A stretch of DNA of 64,000 nucleotides, taken from NCBI RefSeq assembly GCF_000720765.1, contig NZ_JODC01000009.1, positions 1-64,000 of the forward strand, read 5' to 3'. Source of the stretch: Streptomyces sp. NRRL S-646 (lineage in GTDB: Bacteria > Actinomycetota > Actinomycetes > Streptomycetales > Streptomycetaceae). The notes under the pieces were generated by a model. The model ran no database searches. It had not been told where the DNA came from and saw only the letters and a program-made list of their open reading frames with translations. Each line of letters starts with the position of its first letter. Position 1 is the first letter of the stretch. Both the position numbers and the translations under genes were made by a program. Positions 17,150-25,926 of this stretch are shown here, in pieces.

Positions 17150-18361
17150 GTGCGGCCGGGGATCGCTTACGACTGTGATGTGCTGGTGGTGGGGGGTGGC
17201 ATCGTCGGGCTGTCCACGGCGTTCGCGATCACGCGTGTCGCGCCGGGGACGCGGGTGACCGTGCTGGAGAAGGAGCCGGGGCCGGCCCGGCACCAGACGG
17301 GGCGCAACAGCGGGGTGATCCACAGCGGGATCTACTACCGTCCGGGCTCCCTGAAGGCGCGGTACGCGGTGCGGGGCGCCGCGGAGATGGTGAAGTTCTG
17401 CGCGGAGTACGGCATCGCGCATGCCGTCACCGGCAAGCTGATCGTCGCGACCGAGAAGGACGAGCTGCCACGGCTGCACGCCCTGGTGCAGCGCGGCCGG
17501 GAGAACGGGATTCCGGTACGGGAGCTGGGCGGCGCCCAGATCCCGGAGTACGAGCCGGAGGTGCGCGGGCTCGCGGCCATACACGTCGGGACGACCGGGA
17601 TATGCGACTTCGTGGGGGTCGCCCGGCAGCTGGCCGAGGCCTCGGGCGCGGAGATCCGGTACGGGGCGCGGGTCGAGCGGATCGACCGGCGGCCGGAACT
17701 CGGTGTGGCCGTGCGGACGACGAGCGGTGAGATCGTCCGCGGACGCGTGCTGGTGAACTGTGCCGGGCTGTACTGCGACGAGGTGGCATGGCTGACCGGG
17801 GACGACCCCGAGATGCGGATCGTGCCGTTCCGCGGCGAGTACTACGAGCTGGCCCGCCCCGACCTGGTGCGCGGGCTGGTGTACCCGGTGCCGGATCCGG
17901 CGTTTCCGTTCCTCGGCGTGCACCTCACGCGCGGGATCGACGGGGGTGTGCACATCGGGCCGAACGCGGTGCCGGCGCTGGCGCGGGAGGGGTACGACTG
18001 GGGGGTCGTACGGCCGCGGGAGGTGGCGCGGACGCTGGCCTGGCCGGGAGCGTGGCGGATGGCCGGTCGGCACTGGCGGTACGGGGCAGGTGAGCTGGCA
18101 CGGTCGGTGTCGAAGGGGGCGTTCACCACGGCCGTGCGGCGGCTGCTGCCGGCGGTGACTGCGGATGATCTGGTGCCGACGGCGGCGGGGGTGCGGGCGC
18201 AGGCGGTGCTGCGGGACGGGGGGCTGGTGGACGACTTTCTGATCAAGGAGGGACCGCGGGCTGTGCATGTGCTGAATGCACCCTCGCCTGCGGCGACCGC
18301 TTCGCTGCCGATTGGGCGGGAGGTGGCCGGCCGGGCGCTGGCCATGCTGGGCTCGGTGTGA
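17150..18361 (+). CDS. lhgO: L-2-hydroxyglutarate oxidase
   Basis: 403-residue FAD-dependent oxidase of the DAO family that converts L-2-hydroxyglutarate to 2-oxoglutarate, feeding electrons to the respiratory quinone pool. The N-terminal FAD motif is VLVVGGGIVGLSTAFAI. The family signature HQTGRNSGVIHSGIYYRPGSLKA follows, with GLYCDEVAWLTG, FRGEYYEL and the C-terminal HVLNAPSPAATASLPIG. Length fits LhgO. Three in-frame GTGs occur (17141, 17144, 17150); GGGAGG at 17136-17141 favours 17150. It is followed by a dispersed repeat and then trmB on the same strand. Confidence 0.9.
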   Translation: MRPGIAYDCDVLVVGGGIVGLSTAFAITRVAPGTRVTVLEKEPGPARHQTGRNSGVIHSGIYYRPGSLKARYAVRGAAEMVKFCAEYGIAHAVTGKLIVATEKDELPRLHALVQRGRENGIPVRELGGAQIPEYEPEVRGLAAIHVGTTGICDFVGVARQLAEASGAEIRYGARVERIDRRPELGVAVRTTSGEIVRGRVLVNCAGLYCDEVAWLTGDDPEMRIVPFRGEYYELARPDLVRGLVYPVPDPAFPFLGVHLTRGIDGGVHIGPNAVPALAREGYDWGVVRPREVARTLAWPGAWRMAGRHWRYGAGELARSVSKGAFTTAVRRLLPAVTADDLVPTAAGVRAQAVLRDGGLVDDFLIKEGPRAVHVLNAPSPAATASLPIGREVAGRALAMLGSV

Positions 18362-18414
18362 GGTTGCCCGGCGGCCGGGCCGGGACCGCGGCGGAGCCGC
18401 TGACGGATGCAGCT

Positions 18415-18512
18415 CGCCCCCGCCGCCCCTACCCGTCCCGTCCCTGGGGGCTGCGCCCCCAGACCCCCGCTTTCGGCCTGGACGGCCTCGTCCTCAAACG
18501 CCGGACGGGCTG
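18415..18512. repeat. Complete copy of a dispersed GC-rich intergenic repeat
   Basis: It starts CGCCCCCGCCGCCCCTACCC, contains the stem GGGGGCTGCGCCCCC, then AGACCCCCGCTTTCGGCCTG and ends CTCAAACGCCGGACGGGCTG. Near-identical copies lie at 25927-25997 and 29860-29963, with a partial one at 12741. This copy follows the lhgO stop codon and precedes trmB. The element could act as a transcript-end hairpin or be a small non-coding mobile repeat. Confidence 0.8.
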
Positions 18513-18555
18513 GGATGACCGACCGCTGTCTGCTCCCCGTAAAATCGTCCCCACT

Positions 18556-19404
18556 GTGTCTGACTCCCTCAATGCCCCCGAAGCCCCCCGCCCCGGCGAG
18601 CACTCCTCGCACGTCCCCGGTGTGTCCGTCCGGCACAGCCGGGCCAAGGGCGAGCCCCGGTTCCCGGACGGGCCGAAGGCTGATCCTGCCGGGTCGCACT
18701 TCGAGCGGCGGATCCGGAGTTTTCAGCCGCGGCGCAGCCGGGTGACCGCCGGGCAGGCGGATGCGCTGCAGCGGCTGTGGCCCAAGTGGGGGCTGGACAT
18801 CGACGGGCAGCGGACCATCGATCTCGGCGAGCTGTTCGGGAACGGCAATCCCGTCGTGCTCGAGATCGGGTTCGGCATGGGTGAGGCCACCGCACAGATG
18901 GCCGCCGCGGACCCGGAGACGAACATCCTCGCCGTGGACGTGCACACCCCGGGGCAGGGGAATCTGCTCAACCTGGCCGACCACGACGGGCTGTCCAACG
19001 TCCGCGTGGCCAACGGGGACGCGATCATCCTGCTGCGCGAGATGCTCACCCCGGATTCGCTGGACGGGCTGCGGGTCTATTTCCCCGACCCGTGGCCGAA
19101 GAAGCGGCATCACAAGCGGCGGCTGATCCAGCCGGAGTTCCTCGACCTCGCCGCGGCCCGGATCAGGCCCGGCGGCATCGTGCACTGCGCGACCGACTGG
19201 CAGCCGTACGCCGAACAGATGCTCGAAGTGCTGACGGCGCATCCCGAGTTCGAGAACACGCAGCCAGAGGGCGGTTTTGCGCCCCGTCCCGACTTCCGGC
19301 CGCTGACCCGTTTCGAGGGCCAGGGACTGGACAAAGGACATGTCGTGAACGACCTGCTCTTCCGTCGCGTACAGCACCACAACCAGCCCCCCACCGGCGC
19401 CTGA
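18556..19404 (+). CDS. trmB: tRNA (guanosine(46)-N7)-methyltransferase
   Basis: 282 residues, SAM-dependent methylation of G46 in the tRNA variable loop. The SAM motif is VVLEIGFGMGEATAQMAAADP. The TrmB signatures are YFPDPWPKKRHHKRRLIQPEFLDLAA, which carries the catalytic Asp and Lys, and GIVHCATDWQPYAEQMLEVL. I placed the start at GTG 18556 (VSDSLNAPEAP). The longer ORF from 18358 would translate the dispersed repeat, which is not credible. The first 80 residues are a basic, poorly conserved extension common in actinobacterial TrmB. Confidence 0.92.
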   Translation: MSDSLNAPEAPRPGEHSSHVPGVSVRHSRAKGEPRFPDGPKADPAGSHFERRIRSFQPRRSRVTAGQADALQRLWPKWGLDIDGQRTIDLGELFGNGNPVVLEIGFGMGEATAQMAAADPETNILAVDVHTPGQGNLLNLADHDGLSNVRVANGDAIILLREMLTPDSLDGLRVYFPDPWPKKRHHKRRLIQPEFLDLAAARIRPGGIVHCATDWQPYAEQMLEVLTAHPEFENTQPEGGFAPRPDFRPLTRFEGQGLDKGHVVNDLLFRRVQHHNQPPTGA

Positions 19405-19474
19405 CGCCCCACGGCCCTGCGGGCAATCCGAAGTACCGTCGCGGGCGGCGCCCTCCCTCGTTAGGGTCAATGCC

Positions 19475-20794
19475 GTGGCCACCTTTCCCCCGTACCCGAC
19501 GCATCCGCCACACCCCGGCGGCCCGGCCGGCGGTGCGCTCGGGCACGCTCACTGGTGGCAGCGCAGAGCGGTCCGGTACGGCGCGCTCATCACCCTGCTC
19601 GCGCTCTCCGGGCTCGTCATCCTCGCCCTGGTGCGTGAACAGACCGGCACCGAAGGGTTCCTGGTGGGGCTCGGGCTGGCCGTCCTGCCCGTGCCGCTTC
19701 TCATGGCCGCCTTCCGCTGGCTGGACCGCGTCGCGCCCGGCCCCTGGCGCAACCTGCTGTTCGCCTTCGCCTGGGGGGCCTGTGCGGCGGCGCTGATAGC
19801 GATCGTCGCCAACAGCTTCGCCACGAAGTGGATAGCGACGGCGACCGCGGACCCGTCCAGCGCGGACACCCTCGGTGCGACGGTCATAGCGCCCATAGTC
19901 GAGGAGTCCTCGAAGGCGGCCGCTGTGCTGCTCGTGTTCCTGTTCCGCAGACGGGACTTCACCGGGATCGTCGACGGGGTGGTGATAGCCGGGGTCACCG
20001 CCACCGGCTTCGCGTTCACCGAGAACATCCTCTATCTGGGCACTGCCTTCGGCACCGACCAGCTCACCGGCGACCGCGGTATCGCCTCCGTCACCGCGGC
20101 GACGTTCTTCGTGCGCATCATCATGTCCCCGTTCGCGCACCCGCTGTTCACCGTCCTCACCGGCATCGGCTTCGGCATCGCCGCGCTGTCCGCGGAACGC
20201 CAGCACCTGCGGCGCGTCCTCGTCCCGCTCTTGGGGCTGCTGCTCGCGATGAGCATGCACGCGATCTGGAACGGCTCCTCGAACTTCGGCGAGTACGGCT
20301 TCTTCGCGGTGTACGCGGCCTTCATGGTCCCCGCGTTCGCCCTGCTGACCTGGCTGGTCATCTGGACCCGCCAGCGCGAACTGCGCACGGTGCGCGAGGA
20401 ACTGCCCGCCTACGCCGTCGCCGGCTGGCTCACCCCCGCCGAGCCCTATGCCCTCGGTTCGATGCGGGCACGCCGGCTGGCCCGCGAACACGCCGCCCGC
20501 CACCTCGGCAAGCCCGCCGCACGCGAGGTCGCACAGTACGAGGCGTACGCGACCTCCCTGGCCTTCCTGCGGCACCGGGGGCGCCGTGGCCGCGCCGGCG
20601 CCGACTTCGTCGTCAGGGAACGGGAGTTGCTGCACGAGCTGTGGCGGCGCCGCGAGGTGGCGCGCCCGGCGCTGGACCACGCGGCGCGGATGACGGCGCC
20701 CCCGGTGCCGGTGGCGGCGCCGCCCTGGCCGGTGTACGGGGCGTACGGGTACCCGGCGGTGCCGAATCCCGCGTACAACCCGTACCGGTCGTAG
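19475..20794 (+). CDS. PrsW-family intramembrane metalloprotease
   Basis: 439 residues with about eight membrane segments. PrsW signatures are present: EESSKAAAVLLVFLF (EExxK motif), GFAFTENILYLGTAFG (FxxxEN), a His in FAHPLFTVLTG and MHAIWNGS (HAxWN). In Bacillus, PrsW makes the first cut in anti-sigma factor RsiW; actinobacterial substrates are mostly unknown. The cytoplasmic N-terminus is Pro/His-rich and the C-terminus ends in a Pro/Tyr-rich tail (VYGAYGYPAVPNPAYNPY). GTG 19475 start with no strong ribosome binding site. A membrane-tethered sigma factor with a fused anti-sigma segment is encoded 10 kb away, a possible but unproven substrate. Confidence 0.85.
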   Translation: MATFPPYPTHPPHPGGPAGGALGHAHWWQRRAVRYGALITLLALSGLVILALVREQTGTEGFLVGLGLAVLPVPLLMAAFRWLDRVAPGPWRNLLFAFAWGACAAALIAIVANSFATKWIATATADPSSADTLGATVIAPIVEESSKAAAVLLVFLFRRRDFTGIVDGVVIAGVTATGFAFTENILYLGTAFGTDQLTGDRGIASVTAATFFVRIIMSPFAHPLFTVLTGIGFGIAALSAERQHLRRVLVPLLGLLLAMSMHAIWNGSSNFGEYGFFAVYAAFMVPAFALLTWLVIWTRQRELRTVREELPAYAVAGWLTPAEPYALGSMRARRLAREHAARHLGKPAAREVAQYEAYATSLAFLRHRGRRGRAGADFVVRERELLHELWRRREVARPALDHAARMTAPPVPVAAPPWPVYGAYGYPAVPNPAYNPYRS

Positions 20795-20806
20795 GACCTG
20801 AGAGGG

Positions 20807-21757
20807 TCAGGCCGACGCTTCCGTCAGCCGCGCGACCTCGGCCTCGGTGAGCGTCAGTTCGCCCACCGCCAGCAGCGCCGGCAGCTGCTCCACCGTCCGC
20901 GCGGACGCGATCGGGGCGGCGACCGTGGGCCGGCCCGCGAGCCAGGCCAGGGCGACCGCGGCGACCGGGGCGTCGTGGGCCTGGGCGATCTCGTCGAGGG
21001 CGGTCAGCACCCGCTGACCCCGCTCGGACTCCAGGTGCTTGGCAGCGCCACCCGCACGCGGGCTGTCGACCTTCACGCCCGGGCGGTACTTGCCGGTGAG
21101 GAAGCCGGAGGCGAGGGAGAAGTAGGGGACGGCCGCGAGGCCGTAGCGTGCGGCCAGGTCCTGCAGCTCGCCCTCGTAGGTGTCGCGCGAGACCAGGTTG
21201 TAGTGGGGCTGCAGGGCCACGTACTTGGCGAGGCCCTCGCGGTCGGAGAACTCCAGGGACGCGCGGAGCCGGTCGGGTGTGATGTTGGACGCGGCGATGT
21301 GCCGGACCTTGCCCGCCTTCACCAGTTCGTCGAGCGCGCCGATGATCTCCTCGACCGGCACCTCGGGCTTGTCGAAGTGGGTGTAGTAGAGGTCGATGTA
21401 GTCGGTGTCGAGGCGGCGCAGGGAGGCATCGGCCGCGGCCTTGATGTTTGCGGCGGACAGGCCCTGGAACTCGGGGTGCTGGCTGACCTTGGTGGCGATC
21501 ACCACGTCGTCACGGTTGCCGCGCGCCCTGACCCACTTGCCGATGATCGTCTCGGACTCGCCGCCCTGGTTGCCGTCGACCCAGGCCGAGTAGGAGTCGG
21601 CGGTGTCGACGAAGTTGCCGCCGGCAGCCGCATAGGCGTCGAGGACGGCGAAGGACGTGGCCTCGTCGGCGGTCCAGCCGAAGACGTTGCCGCCCAGGGA
21701 GAGCGGGAAGACCTCGAGGCCGGAGGAGCCGAGCTTGCGCAGAGAAGGAGAAGTCAT
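20807..21757 (-). CDS. Aldo/keto reductase
   Basis: 316 residues, NADPH-dependent TIM-barrel oxidoreductase. The catalytic tetrad can be placed: Asp and Tyr in NFVDTADSYSAW, Lys in VVIATKVSQ, His in DLYYTHFDKP. The Rossmann-like cofactor site GSGLEVFPLSLGGNVFGW and the C-terminal ALAWLAGRPTVAAPIASART are typical of the YghZ/Tas-like group. The physiological substrate is unknown. It is convergent with the PrsW gene, 12 bp apart, so the two probably share a termination region. Confidence 0.88.
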   Translation of the reverse strand: MTSPSLRKLGSSGLEVFPLSLGGNVFGWTADEATSFAVLDAYAAAGGNFVDTADSYSAWVDGNQGGESETIIGKWVRARGNRDDVVIATKVSQHPEFQGLSAANIKAAADASLRRLDTDYIDLYYTHFDKPEVPVEEIIGALDELVKAGKVRHIAASNITPDRLRASLEFSDREGLAKYVALQPHYNLVSRDTYEGELQDLAARYGLAAVPYFSLASGFLTGKYRPGVKVDSPRAGGAAKHLESERGQRVLTALDEIAQAHDAPVAAVALAWLAGRPTVAAPIASARTVEQLPALLAVGELTLTEAEVARLTEASA

Positions 21758-21872
21758 GCTCTACGTCAACGTCGACCCCGGAGGCCGGTCTTCCGCAACG
21801 GGCGCAAAGATCCCGTAAACAAGCGGACTACGACACTCCGGGAGCCGGCGAAGGACTGAGAACGTACGGATC

Positions 21873-22889
21873 TCAGGGGTTGAGGCCCCTGCTGCGCAGC
21901 CACGTCATCGGGTCGATGCCGGTGGCCTGGCCGTCGGGGTGGACCTCGAGGTGCAGATGCGGGCCGGTCACGTTGCCGGTGGCGCCGATGCGGCCGATGA
22001 CGTCACCCGTGCTGACCTTCTGGCCGACGCTGACGCTGATCGACGACTGGTGGCAGAACCAGAGCTCCGTACCGTCGTCGAGGGTGAGAATCGTGCGGTA
22101 GCCGTACGAGCCCGCCCAGCCGGCCTCCGTGATGGTGCCGGAGTGGATGGCCTTGATGAGCGTGCCCGTGGGGGCGGCGAAGTCGAGGCCCGTGTGGTAG
22201 CCGGAGGACCACATGGAGCCGGCCTGACCGAAGGTGCCGGTGATCGTGTACGACACGACCGGCAGCTTGAACTGCTTGGCCAGCTCGGCGAGCTTCGCGG
22301 CCTCGGCCGCCTTCTTGGCCGCCGCCTCCGCCTTCTCCTTCGCGGCGGCGGCCTTGGCCGCGGCCTCCTGCTCCGCCTTGGCGGCGGCGTCGTCGATCTG
22401 CTTGGCGAGGGCCGCCTCGGTGGCCGACTGGCTCTTGCTGTCGATCTGGACCTGCTGCGACTCGGCCTGCGCCATGATCCGGTCGCGCAGCGCCTCACCG
22501 GCGCCCTGCGCGGTGCTCTCGGAGGTGGTGGCGACGTCGCTGAGCGCGGTCGCGGAGCCCTTGGGGGCGTCGGAGGAGCCGTCGAACACATGGCTCACGG
22601 AGCCGAGATCGGGCATGGAGATCGACACCGGCGGCTTGCCGGTGTTGGCGCTGGCCATGCCGCCCGCGCCGACGGCGGCTATGACGCCGACGCCCAGGAC
22701 CGTGGAGCTGCGGGCGAGTCCCCCGCCGCGCTGCTTGGCGACGCGGTGCCGGCCGCGGATCGGGGCGATGGACTCCTCTGTGGGATTCCACTCCTCCCAC
22801 GGGCCCTCGTCGGTGCGTCGGACGGCGAAGCCGAAGGGCTCGCTGCTCGGCACGAACGGGGCTTGCGGGGCAGGCGGGTTGGACGCCAC
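21873..22889 (-). CDS. Secreted M23 peptidoglycan endopeptidase under c-di-AMP riboswitch control
   Basis: 338 residues. After a cytoplasmic N-terminus (EEWNPTEESIAPIRGRH) a hydrophobic segment (TVLGVGVIAAVGAGGMASA, about 65-85) serves as signal or anchor. A long Ala/Lys/Glu coiled coil (about 150-205) follows, then the C-terminal M23 LytM domain. Zinc ligands are visible: H and D in GYHTGLDFAAPTG, and HLHLEVHPDG. It cleaves cross-links in peptidoglycan during growth or spore germination. The 5' region carries a ydaO-type riboswitch, as for other Streptomyces wall hydrolases. The ribosome binding site AAGGAAAGGAG lies just before ATG. Confidence 0.9.
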   Translation of the reverse strand: MASNPPAPQAPFVPSSEPFGFAVRRTDEGPWEEWNPTEESIAPIRGRHRVAKQRGGGLARSSTVLGVGVIAAVGAGGMASANTGKPPVSISMPDLGSVSHVFDGSSDAPKGSATALSDVATTSESTAQGAGEALRDRIMAQAESQQVQIDSKSQSATEAALAKQIDDAAAKAEQEAAAKAAAAKEKAEAAAKKAAEAAKLAELAKQFKLPVVSYTITGTFGQAGSMWSSGYHTGLDFAAPTGTLIKAIHSGTITEAGWAGSYGYRTILTLDDGTELWFCHQSSISVSVGQKVSTGDVIGRIGATGNVTGPHLHLEVHPDGQATGIDPMTWLRSRGLNP

Positions 22890-22912
22890 GTGGGCGTGCT
22901 CCTTTCCTTCCT

Positions 22913-23050
22913 TCTCGCCTACCGGGTTAGCTGACGGGTTCGGAGCAGGAAGGTCTCCTACGCGCGTATACCGGCCGTGCTGCCACGGCGGTATCAGCGC
23001 GATTCACCCCAGGGTGGTGGTTCCCCGGTTCCCTTGCGGGATTCGGCGCG
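22913..23050 (-). promoter_or_regulatory. ydaO-type c-di-AMP riboswitch
   Basis: Reading the minus strand upstream of the M23 gene I see the conserved blocks of the ydaO family in order: CCGAATCCCGCAAGG, GGGAACCGGGGAACCACC, GGGGTGAATCGC, a variable stem, and AGGAGACCTTCCTGCTCCG followed by AACCCGTCAGCTAACCCGG and TAGGCGAGAAGG. The last block is the most diagnostic. In Streptomyces this riboswitch is typically found before cell-wall hydrolase genes and turns expression off when c-di-AMP is high. Boundaries are approximate to within about 10 nt. Confidence 0.92.
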
Positions 23051-23231
23051 TGCGCACGGAGCCGCCTCTTGTGACGGCTGGGACGACCGCGCTGCGTTAT
23101 CGAACGTTAATAGACCCGGGGTGCCGATTCCAAGGTGTTCCGCTTGATCATTAACCTTTCTGACCTGGACGTACGGCGCATGAACGGCGAAAAACGGGCG
23201 AGTTGACCGCGCCTCAGGTACCTCAGGTAAC

Positions 23232-24314
23232 TCAGGGCCGTCTTACGGCGAGCAGCGCCATGTCGTCCGTCATGGCCTCCGCCGCATGCCGGCGCACCTC
23301 CCGCGCGAGGGTCGCGAGCAGCGCCGCGGGCTCGTGGAAGACCCGGCCGGCGAGCAGGTCCGCGGGTTCGAAGAACCGCCCGTGCTCGTCCCGCGCCTCG
23401 GACAGCCCGTCGGTGTACAGCAGCAGCGTGGCCCCGCTGCGGAAGGCGGTCTCCTCAGCGCGGTCGGGCCAGCTCCCGAACTCGCCCATACCGAGCGGCA
23501 GGGCGGGCTCACGGGCGTGCAGGGTGTGCACGGTGCCGTCCGGGCACAGCAGCAGCGGGGGAGGGTGGCCGCGCGTGACGATGCGTACGACGCCTTCGCC
23601 GTGCGGGAGTTCGGCGAGCACGGCGGTCGTGAACCCCTCGAACAGCTCGATGCCCTCGCGCCGCGCCGCCTCGCGCGCCAGCGCCCGGTCCAGCCGCTGC
23701 GCGACCGCCTCCAGCGTCGCCTCCTGCTCGGCGGCCTCCCGGAACGCCCCGATGACGACGGCCACGGCGGCCACCGCCCCCATCCCCTTTCCGCGTACGT
23801 CGCCCACGACCAGCCGTACGCCGTGCGGGCTGTCCTGCACCGCGTACAGGTCACCGCCGATGAACGCGTCCTCCTGCGCGGCCTCGTACCGGGCCGCGAT
23901 CGCGAACCCTCCGATCCGCTCGGCGGGGTCGGGCAGCACCGCGCGCTGGGCGGCCTCGGCGATCTCGCGCTGCGAGGCGAGCTCCTCGCGGCTGCGGCGG
24001 ACCAGGAGGTTGATGAGGACGGCCAGGACGGCGACCGTCGCCACGGTGACCAGCTCGGTGACCGCCTCGACCTGGAAGAGGATGCCGACCTCGGCGTGGA
24101 TCGCGGTGACGACCAGGACGGTCGCGATGCCGGTGAGGACCGTGCCCCGGCGCGAGTAGAGCGGGGCGGCGACCAGGGGGGCGGCGGTGAAGAGGGGGCC
24201 CGCCGTGAACCGCGACGGTGTGAGGTAGTCGTAGCAGGTCCCGCCCACGATCAGCAGCGCCGGGAGCAGCCGTACGAAGGTGCGCGCGTATGAGATCGGC
24301 CCCTCCTGCTCCAC
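23232..24314 (-). CDS. Membrane-anchored SpoIIE/PP2C phosphatase
   Basis: 360 residues. The N-terminal 110 residues hold three or four membrane helices (LLPALLIVGGTCYDYLTPS; TVLTGIATVLVVTAIHA; VTVATVAVLAVLINLLV). A short linker (REIAEAAQRAVLPDP) leads to a SpoIIE-type PP2C domain with GGDLYAVQD, VGDVRGKGMGAV, TRGHPPPLLL, LLYTDGLSEARD and TDDMALLAV. It likely dephosphorylates a STAS anti-sigma antagonist in response to a membrane signal. It has no ATPase domain, unlike the phosphatase at 2550. The start is taken as GTG 24314 because TM1 needs the N-terminal residues. Confidence 0.87.
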   Translation of the reverse strand: MEQEGPISYARTFVRLLPALLIVGGTCYDYLTPSRFTAGPLFTAAPLVAAPLYSRRGTVLTGIATVLVVTAIHAEVGILFQVEAVTELVTVATVAVLAVLINLLVRRSREELASQREIAEAAQRAVLPDPAERIGGFAIAARYEAAQEDAFIGGDLYAVQDSPHGVRLVVGDVRGKGMGAVAAVAVVIGAFREAAEQEATLEAVAQRLDRALAREAARREGIELFEGFTTAVLAELPHGEGVVRIVTRGHPPPLLLCPDGTVHTLHAREPALPLGMGEFGSWPDRAEETAFRSGATLLLYTDGLSEARDEHGRFFEPADLLAGRVFHEPAALLATLAREVRRHAAEAMTDDMALLAVRRP

Positions 24315-24375
24315 CCCTCCAGGTTTCCCGGGACGGCTGCGCGCGGCGAGCCGGATGGCCCGACCGGGGGAAACA

Positions 24376-24414
24376 CTCAGGGCCGGAGTCCAGTAACTGG
24401 ACTCCGGCCCTGAG
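24376..24414 (-). terminator. Strong hairpin terminator after tRNA-fMet
   Basis: A 39-nt perfect inverted repeat: left arm 24376-24394 (CTCAGGGCCGGAGTCCAGT), one central A, right arm 24396-24414. It begins 8 nt past the 3' end of the initiator tRNA on the minus strand. There is no U-tract, which is common in Streptomyces. Confidence 0.8.
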
Positions 24415-24421
24415 CCTTGAG

Positions 24422-24495
24422 TAGCGGGGACAGGATTTGAACCTGCGACCTCTGGGTTATGAGCCCAGCGAGCTACCGAGCTGCTCCACCCCGCG
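24422..24495 (-). tRNA. Initiator tRNA-fMet (CAT)
   Basis: The cloverleaf folds from 24495 (5') to 24422. The acceptor is CGCGGGG against CCCCGCT, leaving position 1-72 as an unpaired C-T, the initiator hallmark. The anticodon stem CTGGG/CCCAG has the three consecutive G:C pairs of initiator tRNAs around the loop CTCATAA. The T arm GCAGG-TTCAAAT-CCTGT is normal. CCA is not encoded. Confidence 0.95.
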
Positions 24496-24593
24496 TCGTT
24501 GTGTAACCAGCATACGCCATCCGCGGGGCTGTCTGCGCCACGGTTTACGTCCGCCCCCGTTCACCTGCGTTTCTCAGGGCCCGCAGGCCTCGG

Positions 24594-25811
24594 TCAGGCC
24601 GCCGGATTGTCCGCGTGGGTGAGCGTCTCCCAGGAGACGAAGAGGTCGTCTGTGCCGGCCGGGCGGGTCTGCTCGACCAGCTTGTGGGCGGCCGGGACGG
24701 GGGTGCCGAGCCGGTTCTCCAGGTGGTTGAGGGCGACCTCCAGGTCGGGGCCCATGTTCCCGACGACCCTGCCGCCGCACAGCCACCGCGGGGGCTTCTC
24801 CCCCATCTCGTAGCGGGCGTGGAAGTCGAGGGCCGCCTTCAGCCGGTCCTTGACGTCGCTGTACAGGTCGACGCCCTGGTGCCAGGCGGTCTCGGCGATG
24901 TGTGCCGTGGCGGCGAGGGAGTAGCCGACGTGCTTGAAGTTGCGGCAGGTCTCCTGCGCGATCCCGTCCTCGAACTTCGTCTCCTTGAACCAGTACGTCT
25001 CGAGCTTCTGCACGGTGTTGGCGTCGGAGCCGGCCGGGGTGAGCGGGATCTTGCCGTCCTTGCGCAGATAGAAGTAGTCGGGCACCAGGCCGCGGAAGCG
25101 CCTGACGGCGTTGTCGAAGGTCTTGTGGTCGTCGGTGAAGACGGCGATCCCGATGGCGGCGTCGGTCATCGCGAGGTCCCAGTTGCCGTTGTAGTCGGGA
25201 AGGTCCCTGGTGACCTCGGGGAGGTAGGCGGTGCGCAGCATGGCCGCGAACCGCCGCACCCGGTCGGCGGGCCAGCCGGCGCCCGGTGCGTAGCGGATGA
25301 TCTCCGCGGCCCGCGCCCAGGTCGACCCGGCCCACGAGGACTGCAGCTGGGCGTCCTGCGCCGTGTGCCGCTTCAGCTTCGCCGACCAGGCATCCATGAT
25401 CTCCCGGGCCTTGAGGGCGTGCTCGCGCTGACCGGTGACGCTGTACAGGAGGGCTTGCGTATAGGCGGCGATGGCGTCCTGCCGCTCCTCGAGACAGCCC
25501 TGCGCGCCCTTGCCGCCCCAGGGACAGTTGACGATCGCGGACGGCTGCGCCGCGTACTTGTACGACCCGTACTTGCTGTCCCGCATGTCGAGGAACGCCT
25601 TCAGCCAGGGCTGCTTGCCCGCGATGACGTTCTTGCGTACGGCGTCCAGCTGGGCCTTGCTGACGAGCACACCGGGGTGGGTGAACGGTGCGCCCGGGGG
25701 CAGCGCCCTCGCCATGGTGCGGGTGCCCGGGTCGGTGCCGCAGGAGGCGACGAGCGCCGTCAGCAGGAGGACGAGGAGAACTGCCGCCGCACGTCTGGGG
25801 ACTGACCTCAC
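24594..25811 (-). CDS. Secreted alginate-lyase-family lipoprotein
   Basis: About 405 residues. The signal peptide ends in a lipobox (LLLTALVASC). The body is an all-alpha toroid of the alginate lyase family (PL5-like): HPGVLVSKAQLDAVRKNV, AYTQALLYSVTGQREHALKAREIMDAW, NGNWDLAMTDAAIGIAVF, DGIAQETCRNFKHVGYSLA. It probably acts outside the cell on a uronic-acid-containing polysaccharide by beta-elimination; the precise substrate is unknown. I preferred GTG 25811 (GGAGG 8 nt upstream) to the in-frame GTG at 25817, which is too close to it. Monocistronic as far as visible. Confidence 0.8.
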   Translation of the reverse strand: MRSVPRRAAAVLLVLLLTALVASCGTDPGTRTMARALPPGAPFTHPGVLVSKAQLDAVRKNVIAGKQPWLKAFLDMRDSKYGSYKYAAQPSAIVNCPWGGKGAQGCLEERQDAIAAYTQALLYSVTGQREHALKAREIMDAWSAKLKRHTAQDAQLQSSWAGSTWARAAEIIRYAPGAGWPADRVRRFAAMLRTAYLPEVTRDLPDYNGNWDLAMTDAAIGIAVFTDDHKTFDNAVRRFRGLVPDYFYLRKDGKIPLTPAGSDANTVQKLETYWFKETKFEDGIAQETCRNFKHVGYSLAATAHIAETAWHQGVDLYSDVKDRLKAALDFHARYEMGEKPPRWLCGGRVVGNMGPDLEVALNHLENRLGTPVPAAHKLVEQTRPAGTDDLFVSWETLTHADNPAA

Positions 25812-25926
25812 TGGCACTACCTCCGCGATCGCCTCCGGCCGGTACGGTCAGGGTCACCCTTCGGGAAGTTGGCCGCAGGATCTGTTGGGCCGATCGGCCG
25901 GTGTGGGGTGGTTGCGGCTTGCGGTG

